From Calliopum simillimum (Eukaryota > Arthropoda > Insecta > Diptera > Lauxaniidae), in the NCBI GenBank assembly GCA_951812925.1, contig OX638371.1, positions 79,741,697 to 79,805,696 of the forward strand: a DNA stretch of 64,000 nt. Reading direction: 5' to 3'. Shown here in pieces: positions 43,580-56,480 of the stretch (its first letter is position 1; each line of letters begins with the position of its first letter). A program made the position numbers and the translations under genes. A model generated the notes under the pieces. It worked only from the letters and a program-made list of their open reading frames with translations. It made no database searches and was not told the DNA's origin.

Positions 43580-45745
43580 AATCCATACTAATATTATAAA
43601 TGTGGAAGTAACTCTGTCTGTCTGTTACCTTTTCACGCCTAAGCCGCTGAACGGATTTAAATGAAATTTTGTATGGAGATAGTTTCAGAGCCTAGGAAGA
43701 ATATAAGATTGTCTTATTTCTAAAATCTTCCCTTAAAAAGGCGAAACGGCAAATGGAAAATGATTGTGTGTTTGTGTTTGGAGCATTATCACTCAGAAAC
43801 TATTCGAGCAATTGAGCTAAAACTTTGACACTGAGTGTACCTCAGGTATGGGAAGGTTTTTGTGCCATACACGAAGGTTTCCAAAGGTCACGCGAAGGCT
43901 TCGCAGTCAAAACGAAGAATATCTAGATATACCAGAGGAAAAACATTTAAAGCTTTAACTTATAATTTTCTGGTAAGCCCGAAGGTCAGCCGAAGGCTTC
44001 ATAGTTGGTACACTAGAGGAAACAAATCTATCGTGAACTATCAATTAGCCTTTACTGATAGTTTTGTTTGAAAACCGAAGGTCGCCAAAAAGCTTCATAT
44101 TCAAAACAAATGATATATAGTTACACTGGAGAAAATTAAACTACGGTGGACTATCAACTTACCTTAATTGATATTTTTTTGGTAAGCCCGAATGTTTGCG
44201 AATGCCAGCCGAAGGCTTCGTGATCAAATCGAAAAAAATTATAGGTACACTAGAGGAAATAATTCTATGGTGAACTATTAACTAACCTTTAACGATAATT
44301 TTCTGGTAAACACGATGGTTCGCGAAGGTCAGTCGAAGGTTTCATAGTCAAAACGAAGAATATCTAGGTATAATTATACCTATTATAATAGAAAACAAAT
44401 ATTTGTGGCGGACTATCGACAAGTTTTAACTGATTTTTTTCTGAGAGACCCGTAGGTTCCCGAAGATCACCCGAAGACATAATAGTTCAAACGAAGAATA
44501 CCTAGGTATACTAGAGGAAAAACATATATGGTGGACTATCAACAAATATTAACTGATAGTTTTCTGGTCACCCGAAGTCTTCATAGTTAAAACGAAGAAT
44601 ATCTAAGCATATAAGAGCAAAACATCTTTAAGGGGACATTCGCTTTCGTAATTGAAAAGAAAAACATTTTTTAAAAATTTTATTATGAAAAAACTATTAT
44701 ATTTATTGACAAGATTTCTTTTGGATATTGTTAAACACTGTTTAAGAAATATGAAAAAAATTTTTTTTTTTATTTTTAGTGTCCCTTAGCTGCTGTAGAG
44801 GGCGCCATCCAAAAGTTACTTTTTAAACGGTAGGAAATATTTTAGAACTCCTGTAACAGATTTTGAAAAATTCAAAATGGATTTTATTCGTGAGACCCAA
44901 AACTATACAATAAGCCTATAAAATTCATATTTTTTTATATTTTGAAGTTTTTGTATGAATATTTATGTAAAATGCGAAAAAATTGAGGGACTTACCCTCA
45001 AAAAATGCCCCGTAAAAAAAAGGGGAGGATATTTTTTAAAACTTTCAGAGGCATATTGTTTAATATTTTTTATGAGTAATCGAATCCTCTTTGGTTTTTT
45101 AAAATCCGTCGAGTAGATTCGGAGTAAAATTTCCTACCAGATTAAAAAGTAACTTTTGGATGGCGCCCTCTACAGCAGCTAAGGGAAACTAAAAATACAA
45201 AAAAAAAAGATTTTCATATTTCTTAAACAGTGTTTAACAATGTCCAAAAGAAATTTTATCAATAAATATAATAGTTTTTTCTTAATAAAATTTTTAAAAA
45301 GTGTTTTTCTTTTCAATTACGAAAGCGAATGTCCCCTTAATTAATAGTTTCCTGGGACTCCTGAAATGTATATCAATATTTTTCAACACTTAAAATTTTA
45401 CCGATATTTTGGATGTATTTTGATACTTTTGGACTTTTACCAATATTTAAGATGTTTTCCGATACTTCAGGCCTTTTACCGATTTTCTCGATAAATTTCA
45501 ATGTTTTTCAATACTTTTGGACTTTTACGTTATTTTAGATGCTACCTTCTTTTTGAAATTTTACCGATATATTGGATATTTTTCTTTACTTTTGGACGTT
45601 TGCCAATTGCTTCAATGTATTTCAAAAGTTTTTCGATGCATTTGGAATTTTTGTTTTTAGATGTTTTTCGGCATTTTGGATTATAATCGACATTAAAGAT
45701 AATTTCCGATATTTTAGAGGTAACAATTTTAAAGAACCAACTAAA
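43580..45745 (+). repeat. composite repeat, copy 1
   Basis: In order: a start with AACTCTGTCTGTCTGTTACC and CTGAACGGATTTAAATGAAA; an array of about six 110-150 bp units (43830-44620) with CGAAGG, CGAAGAATATCTAGGTATAC and GTGGACTATCAAC; an insertion (44632-45336); then an array of about 45-bp units with TTTTGGACTTTTACCGAT (45365-45740). Copy 2 at 56480-58000 keeps the order of the two arrays. Confidence 0.8.
44632..45336. mobile_element. TTAA-flanked (piggyBac-type) miniature element
   Basis: 705 bp, ends GGGGACATTCGCTTTCGTAA and exact complement, flanked by TTAA at 44628-44631 and 45337-45340, the specific target of piggyBac transposases. Inverted arms run about 205 bp inward, including GGCGCCATCCAAAAGTTACT. 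No coding frame. It interrupts the composite repeat. Confidence 0.92.
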
Positions 45746-45749
45746 ATAA

Positions 45750-47300
45750 ATATAGAAACATCTGTTCTTGGATCGTTATTTTATAAGAATAGTTTTCGTA
45801 TTAGCATTTTAGTGCTTTCTTGCTTAAAAACATATTTTTATTAATAAGAAATATTTGTGGAAAAAGTGACAAGAGCTATTTGATATAAGTTTTATTGAAT
45901 CAATGGTCGTTCTATTAACAATTTAATGAGATGTTTCGTTTTAAATGAAGAAATCTCTCATTGCCTTTTCTGTATAAGCAAAAATATTATTGAATATATC
46001 TAGATAACGCTTATCATTTCAGTTCAGTTAAGGTTAATAATTTATGAAAATAAATAAACGCAATTTCTGCGCATTATCCTGGCTGCCTGCTGGTATGGCA
46101 TCATGCCTGCTCTTATCAAAGGATTTAATTGATTGCAGCATTTTAGTGCCGTAATTAGCCGCCATGGCTTTGCGGTTGACTGATGATCGAACAGACGAAT
46201 GAACGCGATGGTTTCACTTGTTGTGATTAGCACAAATTGTTATTGTTGTTGTTGTCATTTAGCAAAATTTTACTATCCATTGAAATTATTACAAATAATT
46301 AATATTAATTAATTAATTTATTAATTAATCAGCAGAATCCTTAGAATTCTTTGAAAAATATACTTTAATGTTGAGGGAAGTTTTATAGAAATTTTTTTAC
46401 TGTTCTTGGAGGACATAAATTTTTCTAAAATTATATGAAGGTTGAGTGGTGTAGTTTGTTACAGTATCGGAAAAAAACAAGACATACCTAATTATATTAA
46501 AATGAGATTTCAATATCACGAAGAAAGTTTTGAGCTCAGCGAATTGAAAATGGCGTTTTACAGCTTTGTAGAAAATAATTTTCCTTAAAAAATTTCTGTC
46601 CTCTATATAGTATTTTTCCAAAAATGGGAAAATTTTACAGTGAAATTTCTTACACAAACTGAAATTTTCTTTCAGCAACCAACAAAAATTCCAGCTTTCA
46701 TAATTTCCACTTAACGTCACTACTTACTATGTACGTATATGTGAACCCCGACTCTCTAGAGGTAGCGGCATAAATTGTTGCAATTTACTCGACAGAAAAA
46801 AAACTAAAAAGAGCGGAAGTGTTGCCAACATGAACATTCTTTTAAGCGCCGTACAGCAAAATGCTAACATCCGGCAGTACAGTAAAGAAATTTAGTAGTA
46901 GAATAGGGGCAGGTACTTTTTTTTCGTACCTGTTCGACTCCTTGCTTGCTTCAGCGCAAGGCGCGTTGTTTATTTTGATTGCAAAAAGTCGCGTTGTTAA
47001 TAATTATGTAACAACAACTACTACTACTACCACTACATACTTTATGCACACTTTATTTGTTGTTTGTGGTGTGTTGTTGTTGTTTTATTTGTGCATCACA
47101 TGCAAGAAAATTCCCCATTGTAATTTGAAAATTTTAATAAGCTGCATCTGGGTTGATTCTTTTACCCTCTAATGCTTGGGTTTTTGTTCGTTTCGTTTTC
47201 TGGTTCGCACGTAGGGTGCAAAAATGCCAATGTAGCGTGACGCGTAATAAACTGCAACACGCATACATACACATGCATATATGTATGTTCACTCAGAAAA
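45750..47300. other. AT-rich non-coding stretch
   Basis: TTG tract near 46240; (ACT)n microsatellite near 47012-47035. Open frames here are unsupported. Confidence 0.5.
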
Positions 47301-47302
47301 AA

Positions 47303-48058
47303 CCCTGCAGTTAATCGGACTAGTGCATGACTAGTCTTTGACTACTTCCAAACAGGACTAGTACTAGTTCCACAACTAACGAATTTTCATATAATGGACT
47401 GACGATTTTTCAATGTTGATGTCCTACGAATCGTCAATTGTCTCCCTCTGCATTACCTTTTCGCTAGCCGAGAGACAATTGTCTCCCTCTGCATTACCTA
47501 TTCACCAGTCGAGGGACAGTTGAAAATTTTGAGAGCTTCGAGACTCGATTTCGAGTATCTAAAAATTGAGCGAACGAGTATCTTAAAATTGAGAGATGTA
47601 ATTAGAAGAAGAATGAGCGAACACTGACGGATTAGCTGATGCGCAATTTAAATGGCGAATGAAAAATTTACACTTTTTTTACAAATAATCAATAAATTAA
47701 CACAATTTCAGATAATCCAATATATGTAGATGTGAAACAGTGCGTCGGTTTTGATATCAAAACATTTTTTTTACTTTAAAGTAACATATTTCCATGAAAA
47801 TTTATTAAAAAAACGGAACACCAAAAAACGTGACTGTTCGAACATATTACTTTCTCACTATACTACATTATCTCAATCAGCGGCACTTCTCAGTTAATAA
47901 AAGAGCAAACAAAGACAAAGAAAAACATGAAAACTTTGTATTTTTTCTGTCAACTGACGATCTGTGCACTACGTGGTAACTAGAACAACGCTAGTACCTT
48001 ATTGAACAGTTGCCGAACTAGTCACTCTTTGGGACTAGATCCAAATTTAACTGCAGGG
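47303..48058. mobile_element. 756-bp terminal-inverted-repeat element with ACTAGT motifs
   Basis: The ends are CCCTGCAGTTAA and TTAACTGCAGGG. GACTAGT/ACTAGTC-type motifs cluster near both ends (47321, 47333, 47355 and 47361; 47990-48040), like subterminal binding sites. It contains a 41-bp-period duplication of CAATTGTCTCCCTCTGCATT at 47435 and 47476. No coding frame and no clear target duplication. Confidence 0.7.
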
Positions 48059-48069
48059 AATGCATGTGC

Positions 48070-49400
48070 ATAAGTATGCGCGCGAGTTTTTCTGTTCAAA
48101 ACCACTATGTACACATTTGCACAGTCATGCAAGTTGCTGCTGCTGCTGTGGCTGCTGTCAGTCATTCAGTCATTCCGCATCATCGTCAACACTATCAATA
48201 TGTTGCCGTTTGGCGCGTGACATGTAAGAACATTTTAGTGTTGCTTTTTTTTGCACACCAGTGTAGTCGTTTTTCAATTGCGTTCTTTTTTGACACTTGC
48301 AACAGCGCCTTGTACTTTCTTAGAACGTAGGTGGGGAAAGAAGAAAAATTCAAAATGTATGTCATGCAGCATACCTTCTGTACTTGCATGAAAGTGGAGT
48401 GAATCAGAGTTATAAATCGATTTAATTTTTTTAAATTTTCCAACGTGTTCAACATATTCTATGAATTTTTAAGCTGATTGGTCTGTTTTTTAATTTGTCC
48501 AATTTTTCGATATTATTTCGACATTATTTTAAAATTTTTAGCCATCTCTATTTTTTTTTTAAACTGTAAGTATTAAAACATAACTGACGACTTTTATATT
48601 ATATTTCAATAAAGTGCTCAATAGCTACACTCCACAAATTCACCACAGTGAAAAATCACTATAGAGGGAGGCAAGGTGCATACTCGCTCATCTTGATGAG
48701 CTACAGAGCCCGGATCATAGATGGCACCTCGTATTCGGTGCCCATCATGCAGTGGCAGTCCGCATGACAGTTCCCATCTTTTCAACTGTCCTTTCCGTCC
48801 AATCAACCTCTCGACGATTGACCTATGGTCCCGCTCAGTAGAAGTAGCCCAACTTATGGGCCTCCTGGACTAAGCTCGACTTTTTTTTCAATTACCTTAT
48901 CCCCCAATCACTAGTAGGCGTAAGAAGTAATTTTGTTTTTCAATTTACAGACCTGGAGTTGGAGTTGCTACAACAACAACTTTTTATATTTTTCCAATTC
49001 GACAAAAGTTTTTGACTTTATATTCGATTTATTAAAAACTTAAGAAATTTCTTTTATTGTAATATTTTATGATTTGAGATTTAATACTTTCCCAGCTCTG
49101 CTAATATCACACTTACAGTACTTAAACGATGTTATTAATATCTGCCAACGGCATCCGATAGCCATAACCTTACTTCATAATCTTTACCTTTCAACTTTTC
49201 TAATTGGATCATAATTTTTCCAGTTATTATCCATTGAAGTAAAGGTTTTTCAACTCCATACAAAGGACTATGTGTGTATATTATATGTATGTATTTGCAT
49301 GGAGTTGTACTTCAATGAATAATAGATCAGAAAGTAACGATTCAATTAAAAAACGCAAAAATATATAAGAAAGTTGATGGCTATGATTATAATAAATTAC
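48070..49400. other. non-coding stretch with GC-richer segment at 48630-48880
   Basis: 48630-48880 is clearly richer in G and C and has a 62-codon minus frame containing CGLPLHDGHRIRGAIYDPGS. It could be a remnant of a retroelement or pseudogene, but I do not recognise it. Confidence 0.4.
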
Positions 49401-49461
49401 CTTTTCTTGGAAGTGCTCCATATAACAAAGCTAAGTAGTTGTATGGAGCAAATAAGAGTTC
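49401..49461 (-). CDS. candidate coding exon A of a large minus-strand gene
   Basis: A 61-nt exon candidate. On the minus strand it follows a T-rich tract ending in TTATTTAG and is followed by the donor GTAATTTATT. In phase 0 it reads ELLFAPYNYLALLYGALPRK plus one base, with no stop. The frame beginning one base later contains a stop; the third frame is also open but does not join downstream exons. It starts at phase 0 and ends at phase 1, which the 23-nt exon at 43397-43419 accepts. I do not recognise the protein. What is seen: splice signals, open frame and phase match. What is inferred: membership in the same gene as the exons to its left. The donor is weaker than GTAAGT. Confidence 0.55.
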
Positions 49462-49799
49462 CTAAATAAAAAAACATATTTTCATTACAAAATTTGTTTC
49501 ATTGACAGAAAAACGGCATTTAAAGCAGAGAAGAATAATGAAAACTGCAAAAATGGCTTAGAGTAAAGTCGGGTATTGTGGAATACCTATTTTTTTATTC
49601 TTCATTGCGGACAAACTTTTCGTTAGAATACTAGTTTATTTGGCTGATATGGAATACTTTTCTACATAACCCAACGCAAAAACAAGTCAAATAAAAGCTT
49701 TACAAAGCTATTAAATTTATAAACTTTATTTAAGCATAGGTATTAAGTAGAAACTAAAGAAACAAGCCTTTCTAAGTAGCTTCAATTAAATTACTAAAA

Positions 49800-50220
49800 C
49801 AAATGCCCGTACTGTGACACCGATTTAAATGAAATTTGGTAAAGAGGCAGACTGACTGAAGAAGGACATTTTCTGATAACTTACATAGCTGCGTCACGCT
49901 CCTTAAGCGAAAATACGTTGTCACGGTAAAGTCGCTAAACGAATTTTTATGAAATTCGGAATAAAGATAGATCTCCAAGACGGAATATAAAAATTTTGTT
50001 TTTGTTATTTAGTGGAAGTGCTTGGATCCCAAAAAGAAAATAGAATGCCACGCTTAGGAAATGGACTTCACCCAAATGAAGGATAATATGTACTTTTTGT
50101 TTTGTTGCACTGCAACTAACGGAAAAACGCGCTGTCGTGGACAAACCGTTGATCTGAATTTTATAAAATTCAAAGTAGAGTGAGCCCTGAAGAAGGATAT
50201 TAAAAACTTTTTGATATTAA
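49800..50220. repeat. diverged tandem units
   Basis: Three related blocks near 49815, 49922 and 50136 share a pattern of CC/CGAT-TT..ATGAAATT, GAGGC/AGATAG, GAAGGA.AT and TTATTTAGTGGA-type ends. It resembles the start of the composite repeat at 43600. Confidence 0.45.
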
Positions 50221-50517
50221 GTGGATGCGGAATCAGTACTAACATGGAAAAAAGAAATATGTTGCCATCGAAGCAATTGAAAACAGGTTCAATATTTTCC
50301 CACTTAAATATAACAACAGCTGCCACGGTGTTCTGCTACGTTGACAAAGTGTTGTTACAAGCCCACCTTCAGCCCTTCTACATTGCCCGTTTTGCACTTC
50401 TTTCACTAATCATAGCTACACATGTTTTTAACATTTTGGACCTATTTAAAATGTTTGAACTTTCTTGATATACTTAGCAACCGAATTTGTTTTTATCACT
50501 GCAGTGATAAACATGTC

Positions 50518-51100
50518 TATACCCTACACTCGGGGTATATTTACTTTGTCCTTCCGTTTGCAACGCAGAGAAGGAGGCGTGGCAGGTATAGAAAAGTATA
50601 TTTATTCTTGATCACCGTCGCCCCCTGAGTCGATATAGCCATATCCGTCTGTCTGTGCGTGGAAATATTTTTTACGGGAAAACTAAGCAAGATAATTAGA
50701 CAAAATTTGATAAACTGCCTTTGTCGTAAAAGTAAGCTCGTGGGATTGAAAATTAATGAAATCGGTCAACGGACACGCCTATCAATTTTATGAATATTAT
50801 TCACGATAACGCAACCAAAATTGACGTAAATACTAGGAATAGTAACTGCAAGCTCTAGGCAAAGAGCAAGAGGGCGTGGCACCTCCCATATAAGTAAAAG
50901 TTACCAAATGCTACTCTGAACGCGTTTTTGAAATAATCTAACAAATTTTTACACAGATACTAAGAATAGTAAAAACAAACTCTAATCAGGAACTTGGTTG
51001 ATTCGGATAATAGGGCGTGGCTCCGCCCATACACTCAAAACTTTCAACATAGCTCAGTGTAGGGTATTTAATTTTTGGCCAGGCCAAACTTTATACTTGA
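50518..51100 (+). repeat. GAGGGCGTGGC repeat family, copy d
   Basis: Starts ATACCCTACACTCGGGGTAT, includes GGAGGCGTGGCAGGTATAGA, GAGTCGATATAGCCATATCC, GAGGGCGTGGCACCTCCCAT, and ends TAGGGTATTTAATTTTTGGC, CAGGCC. Same orientation as copies a and b. Confidence 0.87.
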
Positions 51101-52830
51101 TGCAAACTTTACATTTTTACCATATTGTTGATCGTTATTCATGTTGACAAATCAATAGAAGCACTTAATTCTAATTAAATGCTAATTGAATTGTTTATAC
51201 AAGGCAACTAATGAATTAATTAACACTTCCTTATCAGGACATTTGTAATACCAAGATAACGAGTTGTTGCAAATTTCAACACAAATGCTATGCTATAAAT
51301 TTTAATAAATGCAACTAAAATTATTGCAACAATTCTTTGAATTAAAACAATCACTTCCATTAAATAAGTATAAATAATTCATTATATGAAAGTACTAAAT
51401 TATTTATTATAATTTGATAAATGTTATGATAATTTGAATAATTTTACCCTTTACATAAATTATGATTTTACTTCATATGAATGCAAATTTTATAAAAAGG
51501 ATTGAGAAATTAGTATGGGGAAAAATGTATCTATTTCCGTGGGCTCCTAATCTTAATGTGGGTGCACTATTTATAATGTAAAATTCCATTTAGTTATAGA
51601 AAAACGAATTATTTAATTTCTCTAAATAATTTTTCAGTGTAAACTCACTAATCCTTCGCATAATATCATTTAAAACTAAAGTTAAAAATAAAACCAATAT
51701 TTATACATATGTAAGTGTTTGTAACGCACACACACTAACATACATGCATGTGTATACTCGCACTTAATTGAATAGCGTAAATGTCAGAAGTCATCACTTT
51801 AATGCTGCGCACTTATTCAATGTAATTGCTTAACATACCCATCAACCTTCCTACCGAACTACCTACCCGGCAGCCAATCTGCAAGTGAATGAAATGAAAC
51901 CATACGAAAATCCACTGTGAAATCATACCGCGTACATGCAACTTTTAATTAATCTTCTTTTGTATAAATAAAAATATTTTATGAAAACTTAAGTGAGAAA
52001 AAAACTTAAAATAAAAGTGGAATTAATCCCATATACACAGGCACGCATACATGCATACATTTATTGTAATTGTATATCATTATAATTGGCATAATTTTTG
52101 CTCTGTTTTATTTATTTAATGTGTTAACTGTGCGCGTGTGTGTGTGTAAACAAAGGTTCCTCGGTTTTTATTTTTTAATGTATTTCATATTGCAATGGCA
52201 ACACTTGCAATACAATTTTTGTTACTTTTATATTGTCGCTACTCTGCTGCATGTGTTGGCTGGCATTAAAACCTCAGCAACATTATTTCATATGATTTCC
52301 ATATTTTTTACATTAAATGCAAGTCATGTGTGTACATTATTGGGAATTTATGCGTAAAAATTAAATTGAAGTTGAAAAAATTAAATGCGGGAGATTTTCA
52401 TCAGAAAACATGAGTAAAGTTTTTAAACATTCTACTGACCTAAATTAAAATCTTTTTAAAGATGTTGGGTGACTCTACATTAAGGTGGGTCAATTACAAA
52501 AAACAATTATTGAGATAAGTTCCTTGGCTTAATGTTGGACTTTTCACAAAATACTTTGACTTTGGTGAAAACTTTTATAATGCTAGAATTGTTTTTTGAC
52601 CAGAAACCCAAAATTTCTATGGAAAACTTTTTTGTTTGGCTACCCAACGTAAAACAAAAATACTCAAAAACAACAAATACAAAATTCTTAAGTTCTGCAT
52701 CAACATTTTTTGAATAGTTGCTCTCTGTCTCAGGCCATTGATTGTCTAAATAGTGACAAATCTTTAATTTCAAACGTGTCACTCGTTGAAAATAATGCCT
52801 GAAAATATGCTACACTTTTGAATAATTTCA
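51101..52830. other. AT-rich non-coding stretch
   Basis: Short low-complexity ORFs only (for example 52070-52357). No element or gene recognised. Confidence 0.5.
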
Positions 52831-52835
52831 AATAT

Positions 52836-54079
52836 GCGTCTTATAGGCTAGAAAGACGACAGCTTAAATCCGAATAATAGACGTAATAATGCGAATCTTT
52901 TTATTGCATGATTTTAGGCATTTTTAAATAGGGTAAGGGAGGGAAATATGGACCACCCATCTTTCTTTTTTAAATAAAACCCAAAATACATAAAACAAAA
53001 CAATTTATTTTATGTCATTCAGTGAAGGAAACAATTTACCTTTAACCTGATTCACTTTTAGACAAATATCTCATCAGGATAAAGAAAAAAAATTAAAAAA
53101 CTGAAAATACTCAAAATGAAGATAAAAAAAAGTGTAGTATAATATAGACCATATAGTGCATTTGGTACAGAAATTGGGTATAAAAATGTCCCTTCCACAT
53201 TCGGCACATTTTTCATGACTCCAAGAACGTCAGATTACACATTCAACCCAAAATTCGCCACGTCGATCTTCTGAGTAAAGGGTATTACATTATATGCATT
53301 TTTTATAATTTTTTTCCTTTGTAGTTAACGAATTACATATAATGACCATCAGACCCGTCATGAAAACTGCTACTAGATTCCCTATCTGAAAAACGTGATA
53401 AATACATTTGTTTTTGAGGCTTTTTTCTATGGTGGTCCATATTACCCACAGCACGTGTTGGTGAAATAAATGGTTTTTTATCAAAAACTCTTTTGGTTAA
53501 TCAACTAATTTGTGCTGATAAATTATAAATGGTAATTAGTGACTTTATATAATTAACCATTTATTTAAAAACGCGATGTCTTTAAAGTGAAATAATGAAA
53601 TATACTCACCAGAAAAAAATTATCACTGATCTTTTTTTTAGAAAAATCAATTTTACAGAAACATGCGACCTCACCGAACGCTAATATCACCCTATTATAA
53701 GCTTTAGGTATTAGCGTTAAGTTTGAACATGAACAACGGTAAATCCTATGTATGCAGTGGGAAATAACCGTGTGGTCCATATTACCCACGTAGTCCATAT
53801 TTCCCTCCCTTACCCTACTTATTTTATAAACATTGACTAAAAGATAATTTCCCAATTCAGGGGCCAAAAAATTCTAAAACATCAAAAACAAGATTAAAAG
53901 TGAGATAAGTATCAGAAAAGCTAATAGAATTTTTTGGCCCCAGAATTGGGAAATTTTCTTTTAGTCAATGTCTATGAAATATGAATTTAAAAAAATGCCT
54001 AAAATCATGCAATAAAAAGATTTGCATTATTACGTCTATAATCCTGATTCAAGCTATCGTCTGTCCAGCCTATTACGCT
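52836..54079. repeat. foldback repeat split by an inserted element
   Basis: The outer arms TCTTATAGGCTAGAAAGACG (52839) and TCGTCTGTCCAGCCTATTAC (54058) pair. So do GAATCTTTTTATTGCATGAT / ATCATGCAATAAAAAGATTT and CATTGACTAAAAG / CTTTTAGTCAATG. The left arm is interrupted at 52931-53815. Confidence 0.85.
52931..53815 (-). mobile_element. TA-flanked element, probable pogo-type, decayed
   Basis: Ends GGGTAAGGGAGGGAAATATG and complement, flanked by TA (52929-52930, 53816-53817); 885 bp. On the minus strand near 53265-53160 the frame reads GEFWVECVI, stop, RSWSHEKCAEC. The pattern WVxC..C..W.HE.C..C resembles the PHD-like zinc finger near the C-terminus of some insect pogo/Tigger-type transposases. 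TGGTCCATATTACCCAC recurs near 53431 and 53774. Assignment to pogo is tentative. Confidence 0.6.
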
Positions 54080-56480
54080 ACCAATACTTATTTAATCCTT
54101 AAGAAGGCTAAAATTTTAAGAGTTAAAGTTTCATTATCGACAAGGATCCAACTTGTGTAAGAGAACGCAAATCATTCTATTATTATGGGTGCCAAGGTTT
54201 CATCATATTTGACACACAGTCCGCAGTTAATATTCTTGGTGAGGTTTTATTAATTGAGGTGAATAGGAAGTTTTTTTTCCCAACTTAATGCTAAGGTTGA
54301 CCTGGTCACTGCAGACTTATTCAGAGAAACATTCTCTAAAGCCAGCTTAGATTTCAGAATTTCCATATTCAGAGGTTTTATTGAGCTTGAAATAATTTGG
54401 TCAGTCTTTAGATACTCGTAAATGATCAAAACCTGAAACTGAATGAAATATACAGACAAATCATCATCACAAAGCTAAGCAAAAATCACATTCAAGATTT
54501 TTCAAACATTAAATAGGAATCAATGTATACCATCATTAGGCAGAAGTTTTTAGCAACAATGTTTTGAAAAATTGTCTGAAATCAATTTTGCAGCAAAAAT
54601 ATTCAATGACAATATTAAAAAGAGTCACCAATAAGTTTAGAAATAAATTTCAGCAATCTGTATTATTACATTTCTTAGCAACCAACTTGTGGAACATTAT
54701 TGGTAGCATTCAACAACAATGCTTGAAACTATGTTTAGCAACATTTCTTTTTAATTGAATCAAAGAATTAAATAGACAAAAGACTAAAGTTTTCCCAAAA
54801 ACAAAAATTTCGCACAAAAAATAATTTCATCAATATATTGCACAATCTCTTTTGTGTTCCCTAAAACAAAACAGCAGCATCAGGACAATTTTCCAAAGCA
54901 ATTTTCCAAACTCAGAAAAAACAAAACAAAAGAAAACAAATTAAATACGAATGAACAAAAGGAGTGAAAAATAATGAACAACAGCAACAAATGACAATGA
55001 CGGCGACAGCAGTAACAGCAACATACCAACCACTACTAACAGCAACAACAACACAACATCATTTTCATTATGGGCGAATTTCATTTCCGCACATTTCCTT
55101 TATAAGCAGCCATTTGTTTTATGCTCTCTCTCTTTGTTGTTGTTTTTGTTTTTGCAGTTATTTCTATTTTAACATTCACAGGCAGTCATTGTGGCTTGTT
55201 GTATATCCTTTTTTGGTTTTTTTTTTTTTTGTGTATTTGTTTGTAGTTGTTAGTTGTGTTAGTTAGTAGTAAATCGACCGAGATTAACCAAAGTCTGACG
55301 CAGCAGTAACACCCATCAAACAGCTGCATGAGAAGAGTAGTAACCAGTCAGTAGTGGTGGCTGTGATGTAACTCATCATCTTTATAACAAGTTACTTAGC
55401 CATAGTGTTGCCAGATTTAAATTATTTTGTTTTTCAAAAATTAAAAAGGAAACATTTTTTTTTTAAATTTGTTTTTGTGGTAGTACGAATGTATATGCCC
55501 AGTATAAGAAAAATCGGTCAAATAGGCATGATATTAGGCCTTCTTTAAGTGTCAGTAGCCCTGCTGTCTGCTCTTATTACATACTTTCATTTTTACAAAT
55601 GATCACATTAAGACCTAACAGGAATGTTTCCACAAAGAAGGAAGCTATACAGACTTTCCATAATGGCTTCCAATATAAAAGGCAACAGCATGTTTCGATG
55701 AATTGACATGTTCTATATTGGATGTCATTAATATCTACTCTTCTTTTGGTAATTTCGTTAAATATATTGAGAATTGTAATATCTGAAGTAAAATACAATT
55801 TTATTGCACAATATATTGTGCAATATTTTTGAAAATATGTCTTAATTAAAGAAATTATCAAAAACTTTGAAAAGTAAATATATTCTCCATCTAGCAACAC
55901 CGTTTTTTTTACAGCAAATACACAATTTCAACAAACTGCTTAACTGGTTAACTGAAATTCGTTCTGCTTGAGCATCAAATCAGCAGCACATCAGCAGAAA
56001 AAGGAAGTTATTCACATTTTCATTAAACGAGTTGAAACGCCACTTAAAGCGCCATCAACATGCAACATCAGTGATGATGATGGCGCCGGCACCTGATAAA
56101 CAAACGTACCGTGGCACTATGGGAAGTTTTGCCCATTTTGTGGTATAAATTAATAACAGCCAAACTATTTGAGGTACAGCAATAAAATTCGATATCTGAG
56201 ATGATATTGACAGCATCTGATCAGATTGGTGAAAAATTGGCGTTATCAGTTCAAATACACGACCAGCTGCCATATACAGTAATATTTGAAATAGCCATAA
56301 CTTCGTGAATATATGAAGTACAACAATAGTATTTGATATCTGAAATGTTGTTGGTAACATCTACTCAATTATCAAAAATGGGTGTGATCGGATAAAAAAG
56401 GCGTCTCCACAAAAAAAAAAGAAAGCTATCGGAGGTTATCTACAAAAAGAATGTTTAGCTAAAGTCGAGGAAGACATCTA
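54080..56480. other. AT-rich non-coding stretch with CAA-type tracts
   Basis: CAA/CAG-rich tracts near 54970-55060. No gene or element boundary recognised. Confidence 0.5.

Noticed and set aside
54964..55266. 100-codon frame with Gln/Thr start and hydrophobic end
   Set aside because: Low-complexity CAA/ACA and TTT tracts; no homology recognised and no supporting context.
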